From assembly GCA_947501275.1 (NCBI GenBank), contig CANMVD010000001.1:1550001-1614000 (forward strand): a DNA stretch of 64,000 bases, in the 5' to 3' direction. Positions 26,022 through 34,959 of this stretch are shown piece after piece. Source of the DNA: an uncultured Tateyamaria sp. Lineage in GTDB: Bacteria > Pseudomonadota > Alphaproteobacteria > Rhodobacterales > Rhodobacteraceae. The notes beneath the pieces are model-generated. The model was not told the origin of the DNA and made no database searches. It saw nothing but the letters and a program-made list of their open reading frames with translations. The position numbers were made by a program, and so were the translations under genes. How positions within the stretch are numbered: the first letter of the stretch is position 1; each line of letters begins with the position of its first letter.

Positions 26022-26669
26022 TCAGACTTTGGTGTCGCGCCACTCATTGTGTGCCATCAGCGCCGCCTCGACACGATTGCGCGCGTGCAACTTGCTCATA
26101 ATTGTCGTCATGTAGTGTTTAACGGTCTTTTCCTGGAGGTCGAGTTCCAGCGCAACTTCCTTATTGCTTTGACCCTTCGCAACCAGCCTCAAAATATCTT
26201 CTTCCCGTTTCGTCAGATCGTCAAAGGGTGACGCATCTTTTTTGGTTGGTTCCTTGGACATAAAAGTCAAAACTTTAGCGGCCAACGATGGCGACACATG
26301 CGCTTCGCCCTCCGCCGCACCCTTCAGGATGCGACGCAACTCGCTGGCGGAAACGCCCTTCAGGATGTACGCTGTCGCGCCCAATCTCAATGCTTCCGCC
26401 ACGTTTTCATCGTCCTCGGAAACTGTGAGCATCGCGACGTGCCTTGCTGTTCTGGCGGCGCCGATCTCTTTAACTGCGGTCAATCCGCCACCCGGCATGG
26501 ATAGATCCAATAGCGCAAGGTCAGGACGCTTCTGAGCGGATAGTTCAATCGCCTCGGATGCATTTGTCGCAATACCTACAACACGAAACTCACCAGTTTC
26601 CTCCAGGCTTTGGATGACACCGTCGCGGAAAATGGGATGATCATCAGCGATGAGAATTCGAATTGTCAT
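26022..26669 (-). CDS. NarL/FixJ-family response regulator
   Basis: A 215-residue DNA-binding response regulator. The receiver domain is residues 1-120, with the acidic pocket at Asp9-Asp10, phospho-acceptor Asp55 (LALLDLSMPGG) and a conserved Lys near 105. The LuxR-type HTH is residues 150-210 (LTKREEDILRLVAKGQSNKEVALELDLQEKTVKHY). Its ATG overlaps the stop of the sensor kinase gene by four bases. The target genes are unknown. Confidence 0.94.
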   Translation of the reverse strand: MTIRILIADDHPIFRDGVIQSLEETGEFRVVGIATNASEAIELSAQKRPDLALLDLSMPGGGLTAVKEIGAARTARHVAMLTVSEDDENVAEALRLGATAYILKGVSASELRRILKGAAEGEAHVSPSLAAKVLTFMSKEPTKKDASPFDDLTKREEDILRLVAKGQSNKEVALELDLQEKTVKHYMTTIMSKLHARNRVEAALMAHNEWRDTKV

Positions 26670-28048
26670 ATACTTCTCTCCGAGAGTGGCAGAGCTAGCA
26701 CAATTTTGCTGCCATTGCCGAGGTCCGAGCTGACCTGCAATTGACCTCCAAGCGTTGCTGCGCGGTCGCGCAAACCCAACAGGCCTTGACCGCCATCCGG
26801 TCGAACAACCATAGCGTTTTGTGGATCAAAACCTGATCCATTGTCCGTTACTTCGCAAGTAAGAGAACCATTCTGGGCTGCGGCAGTGACTGTAACTTTT
26901 GTGGCTTCTGCGTGCCGTGCTGTGTTACCAAGAGCTTCCTGCAGAAACCGATAGGCGCAGAGTTTGATCGAGTAGGGGGCTTCCTGATCGAGCGCGGCGG
27001 TGTGGTTGAATGACACTGTGGCGTTATATGCGTTTTGGTGATCCTGAATGGCACGATCAATTGTTTGGTTTAGGGAAAGGTCATTCAGGTCTGGTAACGC
27101 CAGTCCACGAGAAATGGCGCGCAGCTCTGTCATGGCTGCATCTAAAGCCTGCCGAACAGTTTCCGCTGTCTTTTGTTTTTTTGGTTCCGCTTCCTCAAAT
27201 CGCAAACTGGCAAGTGAGAGATGCTGGGCAACCCCATCGTGCAAGTCTTGCCCAATCCGTTGCATCACTCTGTCCGCCTGCGCTGTCGATCTTTGTGCGG
27301 CCGCTGCAATATTGTCTTTAAGTCTGCTGTTTTGATCCGAGACACGTTGCGTCTCGGCCAGCTGTTGCTTGAGTGCGTTTTGTTGCCGATCAATGAGAAG
27401 ACTGCCAGAACGCACGATCCCGACGAGAAGCAAGCCGCTGAGTGCAAACACCGCGAAAACGATCAGCCAGCTATTTCGCCTTGCATCTGCCAATTCCAGC
27501 GCCAGCATATCGGCGTGTTCATAAAACTCTGCAACAGCAACAATTTCGCCGGTCCAGACTTCGCGAACAGGGCTGTAAACTTCCAGCAGTGGTATTTCCA
27601 AGGCGGCTTCTGCTGCGTCCTCAAGGTCACTCAGATCTTCAAAGCTTGCTGAAATTTGGCCCTCCCAAGCCGCCATTTGATCGGCCGAAGGCGGAAACAC
27701 TTTCCCACGCAGCTCTGGGTTCGACGCTTCGACGATCCGTCCGCCATCCTTCCAAATCTTGTAGGAAACCACACGATCCCCAAGCGCAGTACCGAGAAAA
27801 ATTTCACGAAGTGCAGCACGGGCTGGGTCAGACAAACCATCTTCTGCACTTAAATCCGCGCTGAGTGGAGATATGTAGCTTTCCATGTAAAGAGCAGCAG
27901 ACGTCGCCGAATTTTGAACGACGCCCTGTTCAATTCTGCTGGCAACCCAACTACCCACGAAAACAGCCGCTGCGAGCATTACCAGCCCGCCAGCCAATAC
28001 GAACTGCCGCAGCAAAGACTGTTCAAAAAATGTCCGTATCAACGCCAT
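26666..28048 (-). CDS. NarL-type sensor histidine kinase
   Basis: A 460-residue membrane kinase. TM helices at about residues 15-35 and 193-213 flank a periplasmic sensor domain of roughly 155 residues. A coiled coil (about 220-260) leads to the HisKA_3 dimerisation motif IGQDLHDGVAQHLSL (phospho-His near 268). The HATPase domain includes RFLQEALGNTARHAEA (N box), DNGSGF and GGQGLLGLRDRA. It phosphorylates the adjacent response regulator. No known signal family was recognised in the sensor. Confidence 0.92.
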   Translation of the reverse strand: MALIRTFFEQSLLRQFVLAGGLVMLAAAVFVGSWVASRIEQGVVQNSATSAALYMESYISPLSADLSAEDGLSDPARAALREIFLGTALGDRVVSYKIWKDGGRIVEASNPELRGKVFPPSADQMAAWEGQISASFEDLSDLEDAAEAALEIPLLEVYSPVREVWTGEIVAVAEFYEHADMLALELADARRNSWLIVFAVFALSGLLLVGIVRSGSLLIDRQQNALKQQLAETQRVSDQNSRLKDNIAAAAQRSTAQADRVMQRIGQDLHDGVAQHLSLASLRFEEAEPKKQKTAETVRQALDAAMTELRAISRGLALPDLNDLSLNQTIDRAIQDHQNAYNATVSFNHTAALDQEAPYSIKLCAYRFLQEALGNTARHAEATKVTVTAAAQNGSLTCEVTDNGSGFDPQNAMVVRPDGGQGLLGLRDRAATLGGQLQVSSDLGNGSKIVLALPLSERSI

Positions 28049-28342
28049 GCACTGTCAATAAGCCAAAAATAGCCTGCCTTCCTACCGACTAAGGTCCGAT
28101 TTGAACCCATATCCGAACTCGATGCTTTCTCGCTTCGAAGAAGTCTTCGCCGCGCCCGCTGTTGTTCGCCGCTGTGGCAAAGCGGGCGGTGCGGCCGTTT
28201 GGTTCGGTTTGAGGAGCTGCAACGACGTTTTTTACGAACCACCAACTTGTCTTCGGCCTAGTTTCGTTGTCGTGATGACAGTTTGGTTTGACGGACCACA
28301 ACACAGTTACGGTCCCCACTGATCAAGAGGAACTCATGGCCA

Positions 28343-28840
28343 TCAGCCAGCATTCTTTGATTTCAAAGCAAGGTAAGGTCCAATATCCGGCTGTTCATGT
28401 GTGAAGACCATCGTCCACTTCATGTTATGGTGAGCAACGTAGATGTCGGCTCGTTGTGGAGTTAGGTCAGGATAACTATCTGAAGTGCAAGCATATGCCC
28501 ACGTGTCCTCTTCGTCGAAAACAATGTAAGGCGCCGGCCACATGTTCTTGTAGGCAGTGAGGGCGTCCGATCCCGCTACCGCATCTTGAAAGCCACAGCT
28601 GAAACCGTGCCATCGAAAGCGGTTGTGAATCCAAGCACCAGTTTCTTTCTTCACTCTCGCCGCATAGAGATCTAGCCACCGCTCCCTGATGCTTGCGCTC
28701 TCTTTTTCCGGGATAAAGCTGAAGTCTACATTGTGTTCTGAAAGAACGGTTTCGATTTGAAATTTCTTAAGTCTCATACTTGCGTCGCTCATATGCTGCG
28801 CTTTGGAGTCTTTATGAACATCGCACTTGTTCTTGATCAT
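28343..28840 (-). CDS. DUF4275-like hypothetical protein
   Basis: A protein of up to 165 residues. The pattern RFRWHGFSCG, YIVFDEEDTWAYAC, ADIYVAHHNMKWTMVFTHEQPDIGPY resembles the DUF4275 family, best known from Firmicutes. No signal peptide. The start is uncertain: ATGs at residues 17 and 22 of the longest frame are alternatives. It is isolated, with non-coding DNA on both sides. Function unknown. Confidence 0.65.
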   Translation of the reverse strand: MIKNKCDVHKDSKAQHMSDASMRLKKFQIETVLSEHNVDFSFIPEKESASIRERWLDLYAARVKKETGAWIHNRFRWHGFSCGFQDAVAGSDALTAYKNMWPAPYIVFDEEDTWAYACTSDSYPDLTPQRADIYVAHHNMKWTMVFTHEQPDIGPYLALKSKNAG

Positions 28841-29247
28841 GTCTAACTCGCGTGCAGCGAACCGTCTCTTCCTGCAGTCATGCGGCGCTGTAGAGTATGC
28901 ACGCCCGGTTCACCGTGTCGTGCAGCGACGCCGCCAAGCCAATCGATGCTGGTTATGGGCCGTCCTTGGAAAGAATAGACCGCAGGCATCGGCCAATACT
29001 GTGCTGTTTCAAGGGGTCGGACGGCACGCAGTCCTTCCGGTGCAGTGGTGTGCAGGGATCTGCGAGTTTCGCCTCTAGGGCGGGGTTCGAATTCAGATTT
29101 GGAATTGTCTGGGGAGATCAGAATTCACCAGCTGCGATCCTGTCTGGTGAAACCACTACGAAAGTACACAAGGGAGATACCATTGGAGAACCATGTAACG
29201 AAACGCGTGCGACAAAACCAAACCTTTGCTGTCTAATCGCTTTTTCG
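28841..29247. other. Non-coding stretch
   Basis: About 400 bases with no convincing frame or RNA; probably decayed sequence. Confidence 0.35.
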
Positions 29248-30447
29248 TCACTCATCGGACTTCGCGACGGGGCGTTTCAGTGATTTGGCCAACCAGATGA
29301 TGACCCCGGCCAGGATACTCCAAAAAGCACCACTGATACCCAATAGCGAGACGCCACTGGCAACAATCAGGAATGTGACTGCAGGGCTCTCGAGTTGCTG
29401 GGGCTCATTGAATGCAGCGACCAATGCACTGACCATGGCTGGGATCAGCGCGAGCCCCGCAACTGCAGTAATCAACTCAGCAGGCGCAACGCTCACCGCG
29501 GCAGTAACAAGACCAGCAGCACAAGCAAGAGAGATGTAAACGCCGCCCGATACAACCGCAGCCCAGTACCGCTTTTCCGGGGCAGGGCCTGCGTCTTCGC
29601 CAGCCATCATAGCGGCTGTGATGGCCGACATGTTGACGGGAACCGCGCCAAATGGTGCTGACACCAGACTGATGAGACCGGTGCGCCGCAAAAGCGATTG
29701 TCTTTCCACTGCGTAACCGTGGAGTTCCAACACTGCAAAGCCCGGAACATTCTGACCAGCCATCGTTACGAGGTAAAGTGGGAGCGCAATGGAGATGAAT
29801 GATTGCAGCGTAAAGATCGGCCAAACATATTCGATATCTGGAAATGCCGTGGGAGCTGTGTCTTGCGTTGCGCTGGACGGGTCCACCATTACCAGCAGCA
29901 CCAGCACAAACGCCGCGACTGCCAGTGGCATGGCGGCAAGCCTGTGCCACATCAACCCGAAGATCCACGCGCAAAGAACTGGCATGACCAGCAAAGGAAT
30001 TGCACCCAAAGCCACCGCTGGAGCCAAACAGAGTTTGAGAAGAATGCCAGCCAGCAGTGCATTTGCAATTGGCTTGGGGATCGCGGCGACGACCCGCCCA
30101 AGAAGCGGAACAAAGCCTGTCAATACAATCAAGACGGCACAACTGATCAAAGCGCCAACCGCTTCGTTGAATCCACCGGGAAGGATCGCAGCCGTCGCCA
30201 GAAAGGCGGCGCCCGGTGTTGACCAAGCCACCGCACTGGGGACCCGAGTGGCAAGCGGTAGCCAGATGCTGCACAGCCCCATAGCGATGGTTGCAAAGAA
30301 CAGGCCCGTGGCAGCCTGCGCTTCGGTAGCGCCCATAGAATGAAGTCCGGCAAGAACGATGGCAAACGACGCAGCGTAGCCAACGAAAGCCGCAAGTATT
30401 CCCATGTACAGCGCGGGTGCGGAAAAGTCGCGGATCATCGGGCGCAT
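29248..30447 (-). CDS. BenE-family benzoate/proton symporter
   Basis: A 399-residue inner-membrane protein with about 12 TM segments. BenE features are VPSAVAWSTPGAAFLAT, the LVTMAGQNVPGFAVL stretch and APFGAVPVNMSAITAAMMAGEDAG. Family members move aromatic acids such as benzoate by proton symport, though many are of unknown substrate. No ben catabolic genes are nearby. The ATG at 30447 (MRPMIRDFSAPAL) is chosen over 30501 because homology starts there. Confidence 0.88.
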   Translation of the reverse strand: MRPMIRDFSAPALYMGILAAFVGYAASFAIVLAGLHSMGATEAQAATGLFFATIAMGLCSIWLPLATRVPSAVAWSTPGAAFLATAAILPGGFNEAVGALISCAVLIVLTGFVPLLGRVVAAIPKPIANALLAGILLKLCLAPAVALGAIPLLVMPVLCAWIFGLMWHRLAAMPLAVAAFVLVLLVMVDPSSATQDTAPTAFPDIEYVWPIFTLQSFISIALPLYLVTMAGQNVPGFAVLELHGYAVERQSLLRRTGLISLVSAPFGAVPVNMSAITAAMMAGEDAGPAPEKRYWAAVVSGGVYISLACAAGLVTAAVSVAPAELITAVAGLALIPAMVSALVAAFNEPQQLESPAVTFLIVASGVSLLGISGAFWSILAGVIIWLAKSLKRPVAKSDE

Positions 30448-30688
30448 GCTCTTTGTTGAGTGATTTGATTTCAGATAACGCGCGAGGATAGGGCTTGTCA
30501 CACTCTACCTCGCAGCCATTTGCGACACCATAATTGGCGCGTGAGGTCTGTCGTAGGGCGTGACAACGTCATTCAAGGAAAAGTGCATAGTGATCAACGG
30601 TCGCACTTGGGGCTGGCCTCGCCCGATTTAGGAAAAAGCAGCCCTCATCCTTTTGCTGAGTGCGTCCCCGGTGCCAGAGCGATCAGAA

Positions 30689-31288
30689 TTAGTTTGGGTC
30701 CGTTTTTTCCGATAGCCTTTCGATAAACAGGTGCTGAAGGAGGATGATCGTCTTACCGTCGCAGATTTCGCCATGTTTGATCATTTCCATCGCCTCGGGC
30801 AGGGCGACCTGCATCACTTCGATGTCCTCGCCCTCATCATACGCGCCGCCACCGTCGTTGGTTTGATCGGACGCGGAGTAGGTGCCTTTGAAGAATGACA
30901 GATACTCTGTCACAGAACCCGGGCTCATGTAGACGTCAAAAAGATGAATGAGGGTGTCGACCTCAAAACCAGTTTCTTCGATGAGTTCTGCGCGCATGCG
31001 GTCGTCAGCACATACGCCGTCCAACAATCCCGCTGGCGTCTCGATCAGCGAATGCAGGCCACCGTTCAAGAAAACAGGAAGTCGGAATTGACGGGTCAGC
31101 AACACGCAGTCTGTCTTGGGGTTGTGAAGAATGCAGGTCGCGCCATTACCACGATCGTAGGTCTCACGTGTCTGACTCTGCCATGTGCCGTCGCGCCTGC
31201 GCAGCTCGAATTCATGCTTCGTTAAAATGCCCCAGTTATCAGACAGAATTTCTTTTGAAACCGGGCGGTAGTATTCATTTTGGCTCAT
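30689..31288 (-). CDS. Nudix hydrolase, NudK-like
   Basis: A 199-residue Nudix protein resembling the GDP-mannose/ADP-ribose pyrophosphatase group (GATCILHNPKTDCVLLTRQFRLP, MSPGSVTEYLSFF). The Nudix box reads ETPAGLLDGVCADDRMRAELIEETGF. The usual first Glu of G-x5-E is Cys here, while the metal-binding EExG is intact, as in NudK-type boxes. It hydrolyses a nucleoside diphosphate linked to another group. The ATG at 31288 is divergent from a DeoR regulator 68 bases away. Confidence 0.88.
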   Translation of the reverse strand: MSQNEYYRPVSKEILSDNWGILTKHEFELRRRDGTWQSQTRETYDRGNGATCILHNPKTDCVLLTRQFRLPVFLNGGLHSLIETPAGLLDGVCADDRMRAELIEETGFEVDTLIHLFDVYMSPGSVTEYLSFFKGTYSASDQTNDGGGAYDEGEDIEVMQVALPEAMEMIKHGEICDGKTIILLQHLFIERLSEKTDPN

Positions 31289-31356
31289 GACGTCTTGCTC
31301 CTGCGTCCGGAATGCCATATCGTGCAAAAACGTGCAGAGTCAAGAAAGGTCGTGCA

Positions 31357-32115
31357 ATGCTCAACCACGAACGAAAGACCCACCTTCTGTCCTTGCTTGA
31401 GAAACAAGGCAGTATCGTTGCCAAAGAAGTCAGCCGTAATCTGGGTTTGTCCGAAGACACCATCCGGCGGGATTTACGCGAACTGGCCAAGGTAGGCCGA
31501 CTAAAACGCGTTCACGGCGGTGCGGTGCCTGTCGCCCCGGCCAACGCGGCCTTTCCGTTTAGAACCGGGATTGCGACACCTGAAAAGGTCCAGATCGGCA
31601 AGTATGCTGCCGCTATGGTCGAGCCGGGTCAGGTGGTCTTTTTGGACGGTGGCACCACAGCACTTCAACTCGCCAAACATCTGCCGCAGAGACTGGATGC
31701 AACGATCATCACGCACAGTCCCAACGTTGCTCTGCAACTCTTGAACCACGATAGGCTCGCGGTGGAGATTGTCGGCGGGAGATTGCTGCGCCATTCCATC
31801 GTCACCTGTGGCGCTGCAACAATTGCTTGGCTTGATCGCTATCGCCCGGACATTGCATTTATCGGTGCCACTGGGCTGCACGCCGAGCAGGGGGTCACAA
31901 CTGGCGAAAGTGAAGAGGCGGAAGTCAAACGTGCAGTTATTGCGAAAACGGGCTCAACCCTGATTTTGGCGTCATCAGAAAAGCTTGGCGCGGTGTCTTC
32001 GTTTGAAATTGCACCATGGGCGGAGATTGACGGACTGGTCGTCGCGGAGGCTGCCGCCAAGAAAGCGAAGGATCTGTTCGTTGATCTGAATTGCGACATT
32101 CACGGCGCCAAATAG
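31357..32115 (+). CDS. DeoR/GlpR-family regulator
   Basis: A 252-residue repressor. HTH residues 1-55 (RKTHLLSLLEKQGSIVAKEVSRNLGLSEDTIRRDLRELAKVGRLKRVHGGA). The sugar-phosphate sensor domain includes FLDGGTTALQLAKHL and FIGATGLHAEQGVTTGESEEAEVKRAVI. Such regulators respond to phosphorylated sugars. It is divergent from the Nudix gene, a possible target. The ATG at 31357 is chosen over 31312 by homology. Confidence 0.9.
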   Translation: MLNHERKTHLLSLLEKQGSIVAKEVSRNLGLSEDTIRRDLRELAKVGRLKRVHGGAVPVAPANAAFPFRTGIATPEKVQIGKYAAAMVEPGQVVFLDGGTTALQLAKHLPQRLDATIITHSPNVALQLLNHDRLAVEIVGGRLLRHSIVTCGAATIAWLDRYRPDIAFIGATGLHAEQGVTTGESEEAEVKRAVIAKTGSTLILASSEKLGAVSSFEIAPWAEIDGLVVAEAAAKKAKDLFVDLNCDIHGAK

Positions 32116-32159
32116 ATCAGCATTAAGGGGCTGTTCAAGAAAACTGCAGGTTCATCTGC

Positions 32160-32388
32160 GCAATGAGACCGTCGGAAACGCACCAAACACAGCTACACTC
32201 GTCATCGCGGCCGGTTTGAATCCGTCGATTGTCATGCTGTGCGATCTGGCTTGGGTCTTGTGCACGCGGCGCCTGCTACCCCTCGCGCTCATGCGGATTG
32301 GAGGGCCGCGCAACAGGTTGAGCGGTGGAATGTTTATGGGTGCCGGTGATGGGCTGGCCTTGACGCGCACTCAGACATCACGGTTTTG
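32160..32388 (+). pseudogene. C-terminal remnant of a LysE/RhtB exporter
   Basis: In one frame the reading TATLVIAAGLNPSIVMLCDL, then LAWVLCTRRLLPLALMR, and NRLSGGMFMGAGDGLALTR resembles the last two TM helices of LysE-type exporters (typical end NRLSGGxFxGxGLxLAL). No N-terminal half is present. It lies against the 3' end of the convergent RidA gene. Confidence 0.5.
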
Positions 32389-32395
32389 CAACGGG

Positions 32396-32836
32396 TTAAC
32401 GCTCACGATGCATGTCAACAGCGTCTTTGGGGCACTTGAAGCGGCTAATAGGAATCTCCGCAATACAGGTAATTTCGACAAGTAGTCTCGGATCATAGAG
32501 AGATGAAACCTCCAGAGTTGTCGTGACAGGAAAGGGGGCGTCGAAATAGGTGGCGCGAATGTCTCCGCATTGCATGAAAGCCTGAATATCCGTGGTGAAT
32601 TGCTGGATTGAGACGATATCACTCGTACTCCCGCCTACTGACGCAAGGATGGCCGAGACATTCTTGAGTACTTGCGCCACCTGCGCACGCATATCACCTT
32701 CACCGACCACATTCCCGTCGGGATCAAGCGCGACCTGTCCTTTGAGATACAGAGTTTGTCCTGTCCCTGCGATGACGGCTTGGGAAAATGCACCAAATGG
32801 CTTCCACAAGCCGGGTGGGTTGAAGCTTTTTGCCAT
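32396..32836 (-). CDS. RidA-family protein
   Basis: A 146-residue member of the Rid (YjgF/YER057c/UK114) family, usually trimeric enamine/imine deaminases or relatives. Landmarks are YLKGQVALDPDGNVVGEGDMRAQ, NVSAILASVGGSTSDIVSIQQF and DPRLLVEITCIAEI, whose Arg is the carboxylate-binding residue of active RidA. The tail after EIPIS is longer than usual. It is followed downstream on the same strand by nothing coding and is 62 bases from a LysE gene. Confidence 0.88.
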   Translation of the reverse strand: MAKSFNPPGLWKPFGAFSQAVIAGTGQTLYLKGQVALDPDGNVVGEGDMRAQVAQVLKNVSAILASVGGSTSDIVSIQQFTTDIQAFMQCGDIRATYFDAPFPVTTTLEVSSLYDPRLLVEITCIAEIPISRFKCPKDAVDMHRER

Positions 32837-32898
32837 GCTTTGTTCCTTTTTGCCGAGAATGGATAACGGGCCACTTTGTGTGTGGCTGAGATGCTGGA

Positions 32899-33531
32899 TT
32901 ATCGCTTGAAACGCGGGTCATAATCGGCAGTGGCATCGACCACGATTTTTGCCCCCAAAACGATAAATATAACGCCAATGGCGCGGTTGATCACTAACCC
33001 ATACCGTAAGAAACCGTATCGGATCGCTGGCAGTCCTGTCCAAAACACCACCAAGGCTGTCGCTACAATGAACCCACAGAATGCCGCGATCACCAGAAAG
33101 GTGGCGTTGCCAATCACCAACGTGCCCTCAAACCGGCTGAGCACGGAGGCAAACATCGCTATGGCGAAGGGGTAGGCCTTGGGATTGGTGAGTCCGAAAA
33201 TGAGACCACTGCGCCAGGGATTGACGACCAACGGCGCCGTGGTGGTTTGGGAAGAGATCCACGCCCGTCCACCCAAATAGATCAGGTACATTCCACAGAT
33301 CATACCAAGCGCCTGAAACAATGCAGGGCCCAAATATGAGGTTCCAATGATGGCAGCAATGGCCAGGCTCGCCCAAAACAGATCGCCCAGCAGGTGACCG
33401 ACCAAGAACGTGCAACACGTGCGGCGGCCTTTCGTTGCCGACAGGTTCAGGGCGGCCAATGTCGCAGGGCCAGGGATCAGCACATAGGCCATGCCCGCCA
33501 GGAGGGTTGTGAGGAAGACGTCGATCTGCAT
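32899..33531 (-). CDS. LysE-family amino acid exporter
   Basis: A 210-residue inner-membrane exporter with about six TM helices. The diagnostic AYVLIPGPATLAALNLSATKGRR lies near the N-terminus, and GMYLIYLGGRAW and FGLTNPKAYPFAIAMF are family motifs. Substrates are usually amino acids or homoserine lactone-like compounds. The ATG at 33531 (MQIDVFLTTLLAGM) is chosen over 33579. It is divergent from an HxlR regulator whose paired operator is 61 bases upstream of this start. Confidence 0.88.
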   Translation of the reverse strand: MQIDVFLTTLLAGMAYVLIPGPATLAALNLSATKGRRTCCTFLVGHLLGDLFWASLAIAAIIGTSYLGPALFQALGMICGMYLIYLGGRAWISSQTTTAPLVVNPWRSGLIFGLTNPKAYPFAIAMFASVLSRFEGTLVIGNATFLVIAAFCGFIVATALVVFWTGLPAIRYGFLRYGLVINRAIGVIFIVLGAKIVVDATADYDPRFKR

Positions 33532-33591
33532 GGGGTAAGCACGGCGTTTAAGACGGGAACCTTGGAAGGTGAATGACAACGATGTGTCCAG

Positions 33592-33636
33592 ATGCTACCC
33601 TATGAATAGCGCAGAATGCTACATAAAAGATAGCGC
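33592..33636. promoter_or_regulatory. Paired HxlR-type operators before hxlR and lysE
   Basis: Two copies of ATGCTAC-N7-ATAGCGC at 33592-33612 and 33616-33636, 24 bases apart centre to centre. The core is the dyad GCTAY-N7-RTAGC. The second copy ends at the Shine-Dalgarno of the HxlR gene, so binding should repress it. Confidence 0.75.
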
Positions 33637-33649
33637 AAGGAGGTCTTCT

Positions 33650-34012
33650 TTGACCATCAAAATACCACTGCCCGGCGAACCGGTTCGAGGGTCAAAAACA
33701 GGCAGGCCGGTGATGGCGCTCTTTGATTTGTTGGGGCGTAGTTGGGCCCAAGGTATCATCTGGCAACTTGCCCCTGCGCCATTGACCTTTCGCAAACTGC
33801 AGCAGGCCTGTGATGACGTGTCGCCGACGGTATTAAACAGACGGCTCGGGGAGCTGCGTGAAGCGGGCTTTGTTGAGCACCTCGGCCAAGGTTACGGTCT
33901 GACACCGCTTGGTCAGGACCTGTTTAAACAGATGCAGCCGCTGGATGCGTTTTCGCACCGATGGGCAGACGCAGTTCAGGCAAAAGAGTCTTCCGTCATC
34001 CCGTCAAAATAG
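33650..34012 (+). CDS. HxlR-family transcriptional regulator
   Basis: A 120-residue winged-helix regulator (LFDLLGRSWAQGIIWQLAPAPLTFRKLQQACDDVSPTVLNRRLGELREAGFV). The start is TTG at 33650, because AAGGAGG at 33637-33643 is ideally placed; the ATG at 33602 lies inside the operator repeats. It has no Cys in the DNA-binding part, so redox sensing of the YodB kind is unlikely. Its last 17 bases overlap the end of the convergent EamA gene. The same operator pair occurs in front of the EamA and OsmC genes. Confidence 0.88.
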   Translation: MTIKIPLPGEPVRGSKTGRPVMALFDLLGRSWAQGIIWQLAPAPLTFRKLQQACDDVSPTVLNRRLGELREAGFVEHLGQGYGLTPLGQDLFKQMQPLDAFSHRWADAVQAKESSVIPSK

Positions 34013-34874
34013 TGCCTACACCCAAGAACGAAACGACAGCGCCCAATACGCTGCGGGCACTTGGGCGCCGGCGGTATTTGATCCACAGCACGGGCAATAC
34101 CAGCACTGGTGATAGCGACCCCAAAACGGACGCCACAACAGTTTCCATATGCGCCATCGCATACAGCAACAAGGACGAACACAACACATACCCCAAGAGC
34201 CCGGGAAACGCGGTTTGCCCAATCAATTGAGGGGTGAGTGGTGTCTCCAAGCGAAACCGTGCGCCAATCATGACCCAAGCCAGCGATATAACTGCCGCCG
34301 CCCCTGAAAGACGCAGGGCAGTCAAGGCAAGCGGGGCGGCGCCAGCTTCCAACGCGGGTTTGACCACCAAAAACCCGACGCTTTGGCTGGCCGTGGCTAG
34401 AACGCCAAGCGCGATGACCTGCCACAGTGGCGCGTCATATGCAGTCTCTTGCTGATCAGGTGCGATGGCCAGGATAATTCCTGTCATGACGATCACAGCC
34501 CCGATCGTTTCATTCAGGCTTGGTAATTCTCCGAACCAAAAATAGGCGGCCACTCCGATAGAAAGGGGTTTCAGCGAAAGCAACAACTCAGCGCGGCGCG
34601 GTCCACCAAGGCGCAAGCAGCCCATCATCGCGAGGTTGCCGACCACGATGCCAATGACCGAGCTGATGACATACGCGCGCCATTGTCCGGCGTCGATGCT
34701 GACCCATAAGCCAAACGCACTGCTGAGCGCCATGGCTGTCAACGCACAGATGATCAACTGCACATGCGTGAACCTGAACGCGCCCAAAAGCCGCGCGGGC
34801 CGCTCGGCGAAAACGATCCCAGTAGCCCATCCAAGCGATGCCAGTAGGGCGGCGCTCCCTGCCAATAGCGACAA
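33996..34874 (-). CDS. EamA-family (DMT) transporter
   Basis: A 292-residue protein with about ten TM helices in two EamA halves (residues about 5-138 and 150-290). Features are GNLAMMGCLRLGGPRRAELLLSL in the first half and ETVVASVLGSLSPVLVLPVLW in the second. The start appears to be TTG at 34874, preceded by AAGGGGA. One of the paired operators ends 16 bases upstream of this start. It probably exports a metabolite or toxic compound controlled by the HxlR protein. Confidence 0.88.
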   Translation of the reverse strand: MSLLAGSAALLASLGWATGIVFAERPARLLGAFRFTHVQLIICALTAMALSSAFGLWVSIDAGQWRAYVISSVIGIVVGNLAMMGCLRLGGPRRAELLLSLKPLSIGVAAYFWFGELPSLNETIGAVIVMTGIILAIAPDQQETAYDAPLWQVIALGVLATASQSVGFLVVKPALEAGAAPLALTALRLSGAAAVISLAWVMIGARFRLETPLTPQLIGQTAFPGLLGYVLCSSLLLYAMAHMETVVASVLGSLSPVLVLPVLWIKYRRRPSARSVLGAVVSFLGVGTILTG

Positions 34875-34889
34875 CCTGAATTTCCCCTT

Positions 34890-34935
34890 GCTACTTTTTG
34901 TGTAGCATGTCTATATCTGCTATTGAAAGAGTAGC
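34890..34935. promoter_or_regulatory. Second pair of GCTAY-N7-RTAGC operators
   Basis: GCTAC-N7-GTAGC at 34890-34906 and GCTAT-N7-GTAGC at 34919-34935, in the 85-base divergent promoter between EamA and OsmC. Same half-sites and N7 spacer as the pair at 33592-33636, so the HxlR protein probably controls both. Confidence 0.75.
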
Positions 34936-34959
34936 AAGTGTATTGTCACGGGAGCCAAA

